Shown: positions 8,479 to 18,516, numbered from the stretch's first letter. The stretch: DNA of 64,000 bases from Chlamydia serpentis (GCF_900239945.1 NZ_LT993738.1:1054001-1118000); one strand, 5' to 3'. The notes: generated by a model from the sequence alone, not told the origin. Numbers and translations are program-made.

Positions 8479-10023
8479 CTATAAATCTATACTTTCCCCT
8501 GTAATGAGTGAGAAGAACTGGTAGTGATTTAAATGAAGTGAGTCTGATGTATTGATCTGAAGCTTGGCTTTTAATTGTTTTGCTAAGTTAATCATCTCGT
8601 CGTCATTGTTTTCCTCCTTCATGTAATTAGCAATTTCTGGATGTATAACGAGACAAAGATGAGTATGTTCTTTGTGGTTGATTACTTTCTTTAAATCTCT
8701 TTCAATTTCAATTACCACACTTTCGGGTGTTTTAATAATGGCATTTCCAGAGCAGTAGGGACACGTAGTAAATAGTGTTTGCATTAAAGATTCTCGATTT
8801 CTTTGCCTAGTCATCTCAACAAGTCCAAATTCACTCATGCTTAAAATCGTGCACCGAGCAGCATCATATTTCATGTGTTCTTTCAAGCGCTCTAAAACAC
8901 GTCGCTGATTCTTACGCGACTTCATATCAATGAAGTCAATAATCACCAAACCACCGACATTACGTAAACGCAGTTGTCTAGCAATTTCCTCAGCAGCTTC
9001 TAGGTTGATTTGGACGAGAGTTTCTTCTACACCATTTTCTAATTGTGTGCTTCTACCTGAATTGACATCTATAGTGTGCATAGCCTCTGTTTTATCAAAA
9101 AATAAATACCCTCCACTAGAAAGCCAAATTTTTCTTCTTGTTGCCTTATCTATTTCTTTTTCTATGTTGAAACGTTCAAACATAGGAATGGAATCTCGAT
9201 AATACTCTATCTTGATTGAGGTGTCAGGAGAGTATTTTTTTAACATGCGTTTGCACTTTTGATACGTGCTATAATCATCAATTAAGAGTCGCTTGTAGTT
9301 CTTGTCAATACACGTAATAACAGCTTTTTTTAGTATATCTGTCTCTGAATAAAGCAAACAAGGCTGCTCTGTGGAATAAAATTTTTCTAAAATAGTCTTC
9401 CAAGTTAATAATAGGTCGTGCGCTTCATTAATAAGAGCCTCAGTAGATGCTGTCGTGCTTGCCGTACGACAAATTAACCCCATATCTTGAGGCATTTCAA
9501 AAGAACGAATGAGTTGTTTTAGTTGCTCTCTCATATGGGGGTCTTCAATTTTTCTAGACACTCCGCGATGGGGGGAATTTGGTAAAAGCACCAAATAACG
9601 TCCTGGAATGGAAATATTCGAAGTTAAACGTGCTCCCTTACTTCCAATAGGCTCTTTGACTACTTGAACCAGAACAGGGCTATCTAATTTAAGCAGTTCT
9701 TCAATTGGAGCCCCTTCAGCAAGAACAGAAACTTCTGAAGTTCCCTCGGGGAGAGTCTCTAGATCCATATCAAACATCTGTTCGAACTTTTTGGAGTTCT
9801 CTAAAATATCTGAAATATGAATAAAACCATTCTCCCTCTCATCAATATTAATAAAGGCAGATTGAATATTTCTTAGAATATTAGTGACGCGTCCTCGATA
9901 AATGTTACCTTTAAGTTGTCGAACCTTTTTCCGCTCTATAATTAGATCAAAAAGTAGACCGTTTTTTAGATGGGCATAACGAATTTCTTTCGATTCTATG
10001 TTGAGTAAAATTTCATTTTCCAT
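8479..10023 (-). CDS. rng: Ribonuclease G/E family endoribonuclease
   Basis: This enzyme cuts single-stranded RNA in rRNA maturation and mRNA decay. Domains are visible in order: an S1 RNA-binding domain from about residue 38 (QLKGNIYRGRVTNIL, then NGFIHISDI), the 5'-sensor/RNase H-like core, the metal-binding aspartates D319 in HTIDVNSG and D366 in DFIDMK, and the zinc-link pair C421/C424 in CPYCSG. At 514 residues it lacks the long RNase E C-terminal scaffold, so it is RNase G-like (older name cafE). The ATG is preceded by AAGGAAAG on the minus strand. It heads the minus-strand block and diverges from yceD across 237 bp. Confidence 0.94.
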   Translation of the reverse strand: MENEILLNIESKEIRYAHLKNGLLFDLIIERKKVRQLKGNIYRGRVTNILRNIQSAFINIDERENGFIHISDILENSKKFEQMFDMDLETLPEGTSEVSVLAEGAPIEELLKLDSPVLVQVVKEPIGSKGARLTSNISIPGRYLVLLPNSPHRGVSRKIEDPHMREQLKQLIRSFEMPQDMGLICRTASTTASTEALINEAHDLLLTWKTILEKFYSTEQPCLLYSETDILKKAVITCIDKNYKRLLIDDYSTYQKCKRMLKKYSPDTSIKIEYYRDSIPMFERFNIEKEIDKATRRKIWLSSGGYLFFDKTEAMHTIDVNSGRSTQLENGVEETLVQINLEAAEEIARQLRLRNVGGLVIIDFIDMKSRKNQRRVLERLKEHMKYDAARCTILSMSEFGLVEMTRQRNRESLMQTLFTTCPYCSGNAIIKTPESVVIEIERDLKKVINHKEHTHLCLVIHPEIANYMKEENNDDEMINLAKQLKAKLQINTSDSLHLNHYQFFSLITGESIDL

Positions 10024-10260
10024 GACTTTCCTTGTGCCTATATCATACCTTTCTTGAGCTTGCTTATTTTATTTGGAAAAAGATGGGTTTCTAGATGTCG
10101 AAACTTAAATTTCTAATTGCTCGTGAGATAAGTTACCTTAGTGATTATAAAGAAAATAGGTAAAAAATTCTACAGAAATGGCTTTTTGATTCTTTTTAAA
10201 AATAATTAGGTCATTTTAATTTAATTTTTTTCAACAGTAGGTCTTTGTTTTCTATAATCA

Positions 10261-10788
10261 TTGTCTTTGATAAGCTATCTTTCTAATTCTCAAAAAGCCT
10301 TGGTTCTAGGTAATAAAGGTTTTAGTGTGGGCTGTATTGATAATTTAAAATTATATATTTTTCGTTTAAAACTACCTGGAGATACAGAACAAATAAATTA
10401 TTCTATTAACCCTGAACACCTTCGAGAGAAAGGCGAAGAACAGCTGTTGAGTTCTCCAATTAAGGTTCAAGGGTCTTTGGGGCGTATAGATAACAATCAG
10501 TGGCTCCTCTCACTAAAATTAGAGACTCAGTTAGGGTTGTTCTGTCCAGTTTGTAATAATTTATTTTTATATTTCGTGTGCTTGCCCGCTTTAGAACGTT
10601 TAATCTCACATGACGAGGTAAGCTCTGGAATCTTTGATTGTAAACCCTTGATTCGTCAGGAGCTTCTTTTAGAAAGCGATCGTTTTCAAGAATGTAGTAC
10701 AAAGGGATGCCCTGAGAGGAAAAATATCTTAAAATTTTTGGAAGACAGAAAAAAACATCAGAGGAATAATCCCTTTGAGTATTTATAA
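10261..10788 (+). CDS. yceD: YceD-like (DUF177) protein upstream of rpmF
   Basis: Proteins of this family precede rpmF in most bacteria and are linked to 23S rRNA accumulation. Here 175 residues end 12 bases before rpmF. The cysteine pair C95/C98 in LFCPVCNNLF corresponds to the family's C-x2-C knuckle, and a second cysteine-containing segment (CSTKGCPERKN) is near the C terminus. No ATG exists in the first half of the frame, so the start is taken as TTG at 10261, the first start codon after an in-frame stop at 10255. A TATAAT lies at 10253-10258, so the message may be nearly leaderless or the real start a little further in. Family assignment depends heavily on position. Confidence 0.75.
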   Translation: MSLISYLSNSQKALVLGNKGFSVGCIDNLKLYIFRLKLPGDTEQINYSINPEHLREKGEEQLLSSPIKVQGSLGRIDNNQWLLSLKLETQLGLFCPVCNNLFLYFVCLPALERLISHDEVSSGIFDCKPLIRQELLLESDRFQECSTKGCPERKNILKFLEDRKKHQRNNPFEYL

Positions 10789-10800
10789 AAGGTAAGGAAC

Positions 10801-10983
10801 ATGGCGGTACCACGCAATCGACATAGTAATGCAAGAAAAAATATTCGAAGAAGTCACGATGCTAAAAGAATTCGTTGTGCAGCAAAATGTAGTAATTGTA
10901 AGCACGCGGTTCTTTCCCACACTATATGTGCTTCTTGTGGTTTTTATAACGGTAAAGCTGTTATGACTGTAGAAAAGAAATAA
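10801..10983 (+). CDS. rpmF: 50S ribosomal protein L32
   Basis: L32 is a small zinc-ribbon protein of the large subunit. The 60 residues begin MAVPRNRHSNARKN and carry two cysteine pairs, C30/C33 in CSNC and C43/C46 in CASC, making a full zinc ribbon of the zinc-containing L32 type. The ATG follows AAGGTAAGGAAC. It sits between yceD and plsX with 12- and 16-base gaps, the common yceD-rpmF-plsX order that ties ribosome production to lipid synthesis. Confidence 0.97.
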   Translation: MAVPRNRHSNARKNIRRSHDAKRIRCAAKCSNCKHAVLSHTICASCGFYNGKAVMTVEKK

Positions 10984-10999
10984 GTCTTATCTGATTGTT

Positions 11000-11962
11000 A
11001 TGGAAGTGCAAATTGGGATAGATTTAATGGGAGGAGACCATTCTCCTCTTGTTGTTTGGAAAGTGCTGGTTGATATCCTTAAATGCCAAGATTCTAGCCT
11101 CCCCTTTGCTTTCACTCTTTTTGCTTCTGAGGATGTCCAAAAGAAGATTCAAGAAGAATTTGTAACGGAGCTTCCTCCCGATAGATTCCCTAAAATTATT
11201 GCTTCGAAGGATTTTATTGCTATGGAGGACTCTCCTTTAGTAGCTATCCGAAAAAAATCTTCGTCAATGGCTTTGGGTTTGGATTATCTTCAAGAAGATA
11301 AAATTGATGCTTTTGTATCCACAGGAAATACAGGAGCATTAATCACATTGGCTCGTACCAAGATTCCTCTTTTTCCAGCAGTATCTCGTCCTGCACTACT
11401 TGTTTGTATTCCTACGATGCAAGGTCATGCGGTCATTCTAGACGTTGGAGCAAATATTTCTGTTAAGCCTGAGGAGATCATAGATTTTGCTCGTATGGGC
11501 ATTGCCTACCGTCAATGTCTTGGGGAGTCTAGGATTCCTACGATTGGCTTGCTTAATATTGGCTCGGAAGAACGTAAGGGAACGGAAACTCATCGTCAGA
11601 CGTTTCGTATGCTTCGAGAAACTTTCGAAGATGCTTTTTTAGGTAATATAGAAAGTGGAGCTGTCTTTAATGGCATAGCAGATATTGTTGTAACTGATGG
11701 ATTTACAGGAAATATTTTCTTGAAGACTGCGGAAGGGGTATTTGAATTTTTACGTCGTATTTTAGGGGATAAAATCGAGACAGATATTCAACATCAGTTA
11801 GACTATACGTTTTATCCTGGTTCTGTAGTTTGTGGTCTTTCTAAGCTTGTCATCAAGTGTCACGGCAAGGCTTCCGGTCCTTCTTTATTTCAAGGTATTC
11901 TAGGATCCGTAAATCTTGCTCACGCACACTTGTGCAAACGTATTTTGTCTAATTTGCTTTAG
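11000..11962 (+). CDS. plsX: Phosphate acyltransferase PlsX
   Basis: PlsX converts acyl-ACP to acyl-phosphate for phospholipid synthesis. The 320-residue product starts with the family motif IGIDLMGGDHSP, followed by VSTGNTGALITLARTKIP, PALLVCIPT, LLNIGSEERKGT and the late VVTDGFTGNIFLKTAEGV and KCHGKASGPS segments, all typical. It is read in line with rpmF, 16 bases apart. Most PlsX-containing bacteria use PlsY to consume acyl-phosphate, whereas this window has a plastid-type PlsB, so the product may be used as a carrier intermediate rather than directly. Confidence 0.95.
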   Translation: MEVQIGIDLMGGDHSPLVVWKVLVDILKCQDSSLPFAFTLFASEDVQKKIQEEFVTELPPDRFPKIIASKDFIAMEDSPLVAIRKKSSSMALGLDYLQEDKIDAFVSTGNTGALITLARTKIPLFPAVSRPALLVCIPTMQGHAVILDVGANISVKPEEIIDFARMGIAYRQCLGESRIPTIGLLNIGSEERKGTETHRQTFRMLRETFEDAFLGNIESGAVFNGIADIVVTDGFTGNIFLKTAEGVFEFLRRILGDKIETDIQHQLDYTFYPGSVVCGLSKLVIKCHGKASGPSLFQGILGSVNLAHAHLCKRILSNLL

Positions 11963-12008
11963 TTTAACTAAAATCAATTTTTTGCTTCTCTGTATATCTT
12001 TTTCTTTA

Positions 12009-12038
12009 TTGACGGGATCTTGTCGATAGTGCTACACA
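12009..12038 (+). promoter_or_regulatory. Candidate housekeeping promoter for pmpD
   Basis: TTGACG (12009-12014) is followed after 17-18 bases by CTACAC/TACACA (12032-12038). The -35 is a five-of-six match to the sigma-70 class consensus and the -10 is fair. Transcription would start near 12045, giving a leader of about 38 bases before the pmpD ATG. Read by eye only. Confidence 0.35.
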
Positions 12039-12082
12039 TTTTGCAAAATCTTTTATAAATACCTCTTAGGTGTAAGGTTACG

Positions 12083-15000
12083 ATGGTAGCGAAAAAAACA
12101 GCACGATCTTATAGATCCACATTTTCTCATTCCGTAATAGTAGCGATATTTTCAGCAGGGATTTCTTTTCAAGGAGTTTTCCTAAACGGTTCTGAGCTGG
12201 ATTTAGGCGTATTAAGTGAACAGTTTATTAAAAGTTCTTCTAATATCAATGTTGAGAACGAAATAACATCTGTTGTAAATGAATCTGATACTGTAAATAG
12301 TATTCAAAAAGACTCAGACAAATCTAACTATAATGTAGTATCTCTTACTCAAGGAAGTAATGGAAAGACTCTTGATACCTCTCAACCTAATTTTTTAGAT
12401 AATTTTCAACATCTTGTTCAAGAAACTACACTATATACTATTGATCAAAAGTTAATATGGTCTGATTTAGATACAAGAAATAGCCTCCAGCTCTCTCCTC
12501 AACTTGATCCAGTTAATCTTAAAAAGACAGAAGATGTTGCTGATCCCAAAGAGGATAAACTAAATCAAGAAAATAAAAATACTTCACAAAATTTAGCTCT
12601 AGAAACTTCTTCAAGCGACATTATTGAAGCTAAAATTTCTTCACAAGACCCTTTTCAAGGTTTGGCATTTTGTTATAAAAATACATTATCTAAGCCTATC
12701 TCTGAAACTGTTGGAGCATTCCAGGGAATTATTTTTTCTGGTTCAGGAGATAGTGCGGGTCTAGGTTTTGAAAATATTAAAGCTCCTGATCGTGGAGCTG
12801 CTATTTATTCTGATGCAGATGTTGTTTTCAAAAATTTTGCTAAAGGATTGGATTTTAAATCTTGTGAGTCTTTAAAAGACGGCTCTGTTTCTGGTGCCAA
12901 TATTGTTGTCACAGATTGTGGAAATGTAGTTTTAACAGATTGTAAGACTAGTTTAAATCTTGAGGCTCTAAGCCTTACTAAAGATTTTAGTCGGGGAGGA
13001 GCTGTTTTCCATGCTGACAGTAATGATGCAATGGAAAATGCTCTTTTAGGTGGACAGATATCTATTTTACATAACAAAGGAGCATTTTTAGTAAGCGAAA
13101 ATAGTTCCGAAAAAGCGAATGGAGGTGCGTTTGCTTGTGAAAGTTTTATTTGTAGAGGGAACGAAAATACGGTTTTGTGGAAGGGCAATCGAGCTTTGTC
13201 TGGAGGAGCAATATCCTCAAAAGGCGATATTCAAATTGAGGGGAACTCCAGCCTTGTTGAATTTTCTGAAAATCAGTCTTTAGTTAGTCTTGGAGAAGAT
13301 GTAAAGACAATAGATTTTGTTGGTGGAGGTGCCTTAGCTACTCAAGGTATTGTTACTTTAAGAAACAATGCAATAGTACAGTACACTAAAAATACTTCAA
13401 AAACACATGGAGGAGCCATTTTAGCAGATGTTGTTAATCTAAACGAAACTATTGGTGGAGTTTCTTTTAAAAATAACACAGCTGTTTTAACAGGAGGAGC
13501 CTTAACTGCAAATAACAAGGTTTTGATTCAAAACAACTTTGGAGATCTTATTTTTGAAGAGAACGAGGTTAGAAATCGAGGAGGGGCCATTTATTGTGGA
13601 CCTCAATCGATTCCTACGTTAAAAGAAAATACCTCTATAGAAAATATTAGTATTATTGGGAATTCTGGATCTATAACCTTTTTAAAAAATAAAGCTTCTA
13701 TTTTAGAAGTAATGACACAAGAAGAGAATTATGCGGGTGGTGGAGCTTTATGGGGGCATAACATCTCTCTAGATTCCAATAGTGGCAATATAGAATTTTC
13801 AGGAAATTTAGGTGGAAGTACATTTTCGATAGGAAAGTACGTTGGTGGAGGTGCTATCCTTTCTACGAGTGTAGTAACAATTTCTAAAAATTCTGGGAAC
13901 CTTGTTTTTAAATCTAATAAAGGTCAAGGTCTTAGTGAAAAGTATATAGCTCCTCAAGTAACAGAAACTTCGCCAGGAAATACTCAACCTATAGTTACAG
14001 AGGACGTTTCTTATCAAGCTTGTGTTCGTAAAGATCGTGCTTGCTATGATAAAAAAGTTGCCGCAGATCAAGAACTCCCAGAGCCCATTAAAGTTGAAGG
14101 TGAAACTCTTACTAAAGAAGAATCGGTAGTTCTTTTATCTGAAAAAGCTGAAGAACAACCCACTATTTCTTCAATAGACATTCGTGGTGGTGGAGCGATT
14201 CTAGCTGAACAAATCTTAATTACAGATAACTCTGGAAATCTTCGATTTTCTCATAACCTTGGTGGTGGAGAGGAGTCTTCTGCTGTCGGTGATACAGCTA
14301 TTGTAGGAGGCGGAGCTTTGCTCTCTACTAACGAAGTTGTTGTTCGCAATAATCAAGCAATTACATTTTCGGATAACGTAACTTCGAATGGTTATGATTC
14401 AGGTGGAGCGATTCTAGCTAAAAGTATAGAGATCTCTGAAAACTATGCAGTTGAATTTTGTTCTAATGGTTCTGGAAATTTTGGTGGAGCGATTTGTGCT
14501 TTGAAGGAATCAGTAAACGTTATAGGCAATAACTCTTTAGTATCCTTTGAAAAAAATAGAACACGTATTGGTGGTGCTGGAATTGCTGCTCCTAAAGGGT
14601 CTGTAACGATTTCCAACAATCAGGGGAACATAGAATTTAAAGATAATATTGTTTTTGGCAGCCAGGAAAATAGTCAGTCTAGTGGAGGAGCCATTCTTGC
14701 GAAGACTTTTGTAAATATTCAGGATAATCAAGGGGATGTGTTATTTTTAGGAAATTCTACAGGATCCTATGGAGGAGCTATTTTTGTAGGGTCCTTGGTT
14801 CCTTCTGAACGCAATGATAAATCAACGCTTACAATTTTAGGAAATACAGGTAATATTTTATTTGCTAAAAATAACACTCAAATTGCCCCTTCTTCATCAG
14901 TAACAGAACTCTCTGGAGGAGGAGCGGTCTATACACAGAATCTCAAAATAGCACAAAATAAAGGAACAGTTTCGTTTTATGGGAACAGGGCTTCTAGTGG

Positions 15001-16942
15001 TGCTGGTATCCAGATTGCAGAGGGAGGAACTGTTGTTTTAGAGGCATTTGGAGGGGATATTGCCTTTGAAGGTAATATAAATTTTGACGGCAGTTGTAAT
15101 GCAATCCATTTATGTGGAAAAGATTCAAAAATAGTAGAGCTTTCTGCTGTTGCAGGTAAAAGCATTATTTTTGGAGATCCAATTACCTATGAAGACTATC
15201 TGATTCGTAGTTTGCCAAATGAAGGTGTAAGTCCTTTAAGTGCTCCTTCATTAATCTTTAACCGTAAGTCCCAAGATGAGATCCAGGAACACCATGAAGG
15301 TACTATACGCTTTTCTCATGGCACTTCAAAAATTCCTCAGATTGCTGTTATTCAACAGGGCACTTTAGCTTTGTCTCAAAACGCAGAACTTTGGTTGGCA
15401 GGACTTAAACAGGAGGCAGGAAGTACTATTTTATTGTCAGCAGGCTCTGTTCTTCGTATTTTTGAATCTGAAATTGGTACTAAGACTCCTCCTACTTCTA
15501 TAGAAAATAAACCTGAGAAATCTATTTCTGCAGGAATTCAGATTGGTATGAGTACTCCTTTAGTCGATAAGGTTATAGATACAACTACAGTGCTTGCAGA
15601 TATTACAAATGTTGTTGTAGATATTTCTTCCTTTATTCCTGAACAAGATGGAACTTTGCCTTTGCCTCCTGAAATTGTGATCCCTAAAGGGACAACATTA
15701 AACTCTAATAAGATAGATCTTAAGATTGTAGATCTTACAAATATCGGGTATGAAAATCATATTCTTTTAAGTTCTCCTAAGGATATCCCTTTAATTGCAC
15801 TTAAAACAGCAGAGGGAATGTCTGGGACCCCTATAACGGATTCCTCTTTATCGAACGTGGAAATTGATGTGTCTCTACCTGAGTTAACAACAGCAACGTA
15901 CGGTCATACAGGAATTTGGTCTGAAACTAAAATGGACGACGGAAAACTTGTAGTTGGTTGGCAGCCTACTGGGTATAAGTTAAATCCAGAGAAGCAAGGA
16001 GCTCTTATTTTAAATAGTCTTTGGAGTCAATATACGGATCTTGGCGCTCTTAAACAGGAAATTTTTGGTCATCATACGATTGCTCAAAGAATGGAATTAG
16101 ACTTTTCTACAAATATTTGGGGATCTGGATTGGGCGTTATTGAAGATTGTCGAAATATTTCTGATATTGATGGATTTAAACATCAACTTGCAGGTTATTG
16201 CCTAGGGTTAGATACACAATTAGTTGAAGACTTTTTAATTGGAGGATGTTTTACGCAATTCTTTGGTAAAACTGACAGCCAATCCTACACAGCTAAAATT
16301 CATCAAAAAAGTTATGTCGGAGCTGCATATTCAGGCATTTTAGCGGGTTCTTGGTTAGTAAAAGGAGCTTTTGTTTACGGAAATGTAAACAATGAGCTAA
16401 CGACAGATTATACTAATTTAGGTAATTCCACGGGTTCTTGGATAGGAAAGGGGTTTATAGCAAGCTCTAGTATTGACTATCGCTATATTGTCAATCGACG
16501 TCGGTTGCTATCAAGCATCATATCGACAGTGGTTCCTTTTGTAGAAGTAGAATATGCGCGTATAGATTTGCCAGAATTCTGTGAACAGGGCAAAGAAGTT
16601 AGAATTTTCAAAAAAACTCGATTTGAGAATGTCGGCATTCCTGTAGGTTTTGCCCTAGAGCACGGGTATTCTCGGGGGTCACGCTCTGAGGTTAATAGCG
16701 TACAGGTATCTTATGTATTTGATATATGTCGTAAACAACCTGTCTCTCTAGTTACATTAAAGGACGCCGCTTATTCTTGGAAAAGTCAAGGAGTGGATAT
16801 TCCTTGTAAGGCTTGGAAATCTCGTTTTAGTAATAATACAGAATGGAATTCATATTTAAGTACCTATTTAGGGTTTAATTATGAATGGCGAGAAGATCTT
16901 ACAGCTTACGACTTCAATGGTGGTATTCGGATAATTTTCTAA
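12083..16942 (+). CDS. pmpD: Polymorphic outer-membrane autotransporter, PmpD/Pmp21 type
   Basis: PmpD is a chlamydial surface adhesin, exported by type V secretion and proteolytically processed. The 1619-residue product has a basic then hydrophobic signal region (SVIVAIFSAGISF), a long passenger with about 17 GGA(I/L/V/F) motifs and many F-x-x-N repeats that build a beta-helix, a Pmp middle region leading to GWQPTGYKLNPEKQG, and a C-terminal barrel from about residue 1340. It ends in a terminal phenylalanine (GGIRIIF), as outer-membrane barrels do. Around residues 625-690 lies a charged low-complexity insert with cysteines (YQACVRKDRACYDKK), likely a variable or processed loop. It resembles C. 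pneumoniae Pmp21, whose GGA/FxxN repeats bind the EGF receptor; binding here is inferred. It is a single-gene unit closed by a strong hairpin. Confidence 0.95.
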   Translation: MVAKKTARSYRSTFSHSVIVAIFSAGISFQGVFLNGSELDLGVLSEQFIKSSSNINVENEITSVVNESDTVNSIQKDSDKSNYNVVSLTQGSNGKTLDTSQPNFLDNFQHLVQETTLYTIDQKLIWSDLDTRNSLQLSPQLDPVNLKKTEDVADPKEDKLNQENKNTSQNLALETSSSDIIEAKISSQDPFQGLAFCYKNTLSKPISETVGAFQGIIFSGSGDSAGLGFENIKAPDRGAAIYSDADVVFKNFAKGLDFKSCESLKDGSVSGANIVVTDCGNVVLTDCKTSLNLEALSLTKDFSRGGAVFHADSNDAMENALLGGQISILHNKGAFLVSENSSEKANGGAFACESFICRGNENTVLWKGNRALSGGAISSKGDIQIEGNSSLVEFSENQSLVSLGEDVKTIDFVGGGALATQGIVTLRNNAIVQYTKNTSKTHGGAILADVVNLNETIGGVSFKNNTAVLTGGALTANNKVLIQNNFGDLIFEENEVRNRGGAIYCGPQSIPTLKENTSIENISIIGNSGSITFLKNKASILEVMTQEENYAGGGALWGHNISLDSNSGNIEFSGNLGGSTFSIGKYVGGGAILSTSVVTISKNSGNLVFKSNKGQGLSEKYIAPQVTETSPGNTQPIVTEDVSYQACVRKDRACYDKKVAADQELPEPIKVEGETLTKEESVVLLSEKAEEQPTISSIDIRGGGAILAEQILITDNSGNLRFSHNLGGGEESSAVGDTAIVGGGALLSTNEVVVRNNQAITFSDNVTSNGYDSGGAILAKSIEISENYAVEFCSNGSGNFGGAICALKESVNVIGNNSLVSFEKNRTRIGGAGIAAPKGSVTISNNQGNIEFKDNIVFGSQENSQSSGGAILAKTFVNIQDNQGDVLFLGNSTGSYGGAIFVGSLVPSERNDKSTLTILGNTGNILFAKNNTQIAPSSSVTELSGGGAVYTQNLKIAQNKGTVSFYGNRASSGAGIQIAEGGTVVLEAFGGDIAFEGNINFDGSCNAIHLCGKDSKIVELSAVAGKSIIFGDPITYEDYLIRSLPNEGVSPLSAPSLIFNRKSQDEIQEHHEGTIRFSHGTSKIPQIAVIQQGTLALSQNAELWLAGLKQEAGSTILLSAGSVLRIFESEIGTKTPPTSIENKPEKSISAGIQIGMSTPLVDKVIDTTTVLADITNVVVDISSFIPEQDGTLPLPPEIVIPKGTTLNSNKIDLKIVDLTNIGYENHILLSSPKDIPLIALKTAEGMSGTPITDSSLSNVEIDVSLPELTTATYGHTGIWSETKMDDGKLVVGWQPTGYKLNPEKQGALILNSLWSQYTDLGALKQEIFGHHTIAQRMELDFSTNIWGSGLGVIEDCRNISDIDGFKHQLAGYCLGLDTQLVEDFLIGGCFTQFFGKTDSQSYTAKIHQKSYVGAAYSGILAGSWLVKGAFVYGNVNNELTTDYTNLGNSTGSWIGKGFIASSSIDYRYIVNRRRLLSSIISTVVPFVEVEYARIDLPEFCEQGKEVRIFKKTRFENVGIPVGFALEHGYSRGSRSEVNSVQVSYVFDICRKQPVSLVTLKDAAYSWKSQGVDIPCKAWKSRFSNNTEWNSYLSTYLGFNYEWREDLTAYDFNGGIRIIF

Positions 16943-16980
16943 TTAGAGTTATCTATTTTTGATATCAATCGATGAAAAAC

Positions 16981-17010
16981 AAATGGGTTACTTTTAGTAA
17001 CCCATTTTTT
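16981..17010. terminator. Two-way intrinsic terminator between pmpD and the convergent membrane-protein gene
   Basis: A perfect 11-bp stem, aaatgggttac (16981-16991) with gtaacccattt (16997-17007) and a five-base loop, is followed by a T run on the plus strand. A-rich bases precede it, so it reads as a terminator on the minus strand too. It lies 38 bases after the pmpD stop and ends 12 bases before the stop of the convergent gene. Confidence 0.9.
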
Positions 17011-17022
17011 ATTTCAATTTGC

Positions 17023-18483
17023 CTATTGTACCGGCTCGATAATTCCTATGGCATAGAGTAGGTAAGTTATTCCCATTATATTAAGATCGGAAGTCTCCGC
17101 ATCAACGAAAAATTTACTAAAGATATCAACATGGGCATCGGTGTCGCCAAGTTGTAAGGCTTCTTTTAAGATGTCTAGAGCAAAATCGCGAACAAGAGTT
17201 TGTGTTTCTGAATCTGCTTTTTGGAATGCTTTAAACACGTTTTCAATAAGCTTGTTTCCAGAAGACAGATACAAACTTTCGAATAGAACAGCTAATTCTT
17301 GAGCTTTTTCTGGTCCCTCATTAGTGTGTATAGAGGTTTGACGTAAAGTTAGGTAACCAACGTTCCCTTTTAAGTGTTCTGTGACGAGGCCAAATTTTTC
17401 CCCGTAAAAATATTTTATAGTATTGAGAATATGCCATTGCAATGATGCTTCTGCTTCTTGTTTTAGTGCTATTTCTATTGACTTTGTATAATTAGGAGTT
17501 TTTTTCTGGCCTATAGATTCATATTCGTTAGCTGCTCCATCTTGCAGATTTAATAATGTCTCTTCTTTAAACTGTTGAACCCAGAGAAGGAGCTGATTCT
17601 GTGCTTGATTAGTTCTGCTATATAGTTTAATAAGAGCTCTAATCATGACTTCTGCCCAAGTTGGTTTACAGGTATAAGACGATTGCGCAATGAATAGAGC
17701 TGCTTGTTGTTTTTCCTTTAAACTAGGGATGTTGCTTTGGTCAGAAAAGAAAGGCGCCTTACAGGTAAGAGCTTCTATAAGTATATTAATAAGAGCTGGG
17801 AACGCACGCTTATCGTCGAAGCTATTATCTTCCAGTGCGAGATCGTTAAAATACATTAACATCTTTTCCCACTCACTAGTCAAAACCCCGAGTTTTTTTA
17901 ATATTTTTTCTAACTCACGGCATAAATTTGGGATCTGTTGCATAAGTTTCTTGCTTTCTTGATCCGAAATTGCTGAAAGCCTCCTTAAAACGGGATTAGG
18001 TTCAGGCATCATTGTTAGATTATTTGGATTGATTCTAAAAAGGCGGGGTTTATTGTCTAGATACAAGAGTTCTTGCATGGCAAGATCAAAAGGTATAATG
18101 ACTTGCTCGATTTCAATAGTAGAAGGTCGACGGAGAGGCGGTGTTACGATTTTTTTACTTCTTGGCATACATGTGTAAGTGATTGCTGTTAAGATAAGCC
18201 TAATTGGCAAAAGAAGAATGAGAAGTACTACCGTAATGATGAATGCTAGGATATTAATAGAGAGACAACTTAATGGATTAGAACATCCACATGGATTTAA
18301 TGCTTTTTGCAAGGTCTTGAATATAAAGATTGGCTCTATCATTCGAGCAACTTTGATTAAACATGCCTGTCGTGGATTTTCTTCTATAACCAATTGATTG
18401 CTTGAGGAATTACTTGGTAAACGTTCTGGAATAAGGTTAGAAGACTTTAATAAAGAGGAGGAAGAAGGTGTTGAAATAGACAT
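17023..18483 (-). CDS. Chlamydia-type protein with an N-terminal membrane segment, function unknown
   Basis: The 486-residue product is not a family I can name. The first 30 residues are rich in serine, proline and leucine. A strongly hydrophobic stretch around residues 74-104 (INILAFIITVVLLILLLP within it) could span the membrane once or twice, preceded by cysteines in LNPCGCSNPLSC. The remaining 380 residues are soluble and mostly helical. The layout is reminiscent of chlamydial secreted inclusion-membrane proteins, although the hydrophobic part is not clearly two-lobed. It is read from its own promoter at 18517-18544 and converges on pmpD. The C. pneumoniae lineage has a hypothetical gene directly after pmp21, and this probably corresponds to it. 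Confidence 0.75.
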   Translation of the reverse strand: MSISTPSSSSLLKSSNLIPERLPSNSSSNQLVIEENPRQACLIKVARMIEPIFIFKTLQKALNPCGCSNPLSCLSINILAFIITVVLLILLLPIRLILTAITYTCMPRSKKIVTPPLRRPSTIEIEQVIIPFDLAMQELLYLDNKPRLFRINPNNLTMMPEPNPVLRRLSAISDQESKKLMQQIPNLCRELEKILKKLGVLTSEWEKMLMYFNDLALEDNSFDDKRAFPALINILIEALTCKAPFFSDQSNIPSLKEKQQAALFIAQSSYTCKPTWAEVMIRALIKLYSRTNQAQNQLLLWVQQFKEETLLNLQDGAANEYESIGQKKTPNYTKSIEIALKQEAEASLQWHILNTIKYFYGEKFGLVTEHLKGNVGYLTLRQTSIHTNEGPEKAQELAVLFESLYLSSGNKLIENVFKAFQKADSETQTLVRDFALDILKEALQLGDTDAHVDIFSKFFVDAETSDLNIMGITYLLYAIGIIEPVQ

Positions 18484-18516
18484 ATTTACTCTGATTTACC
18501 GATTAAACAGAAATAT

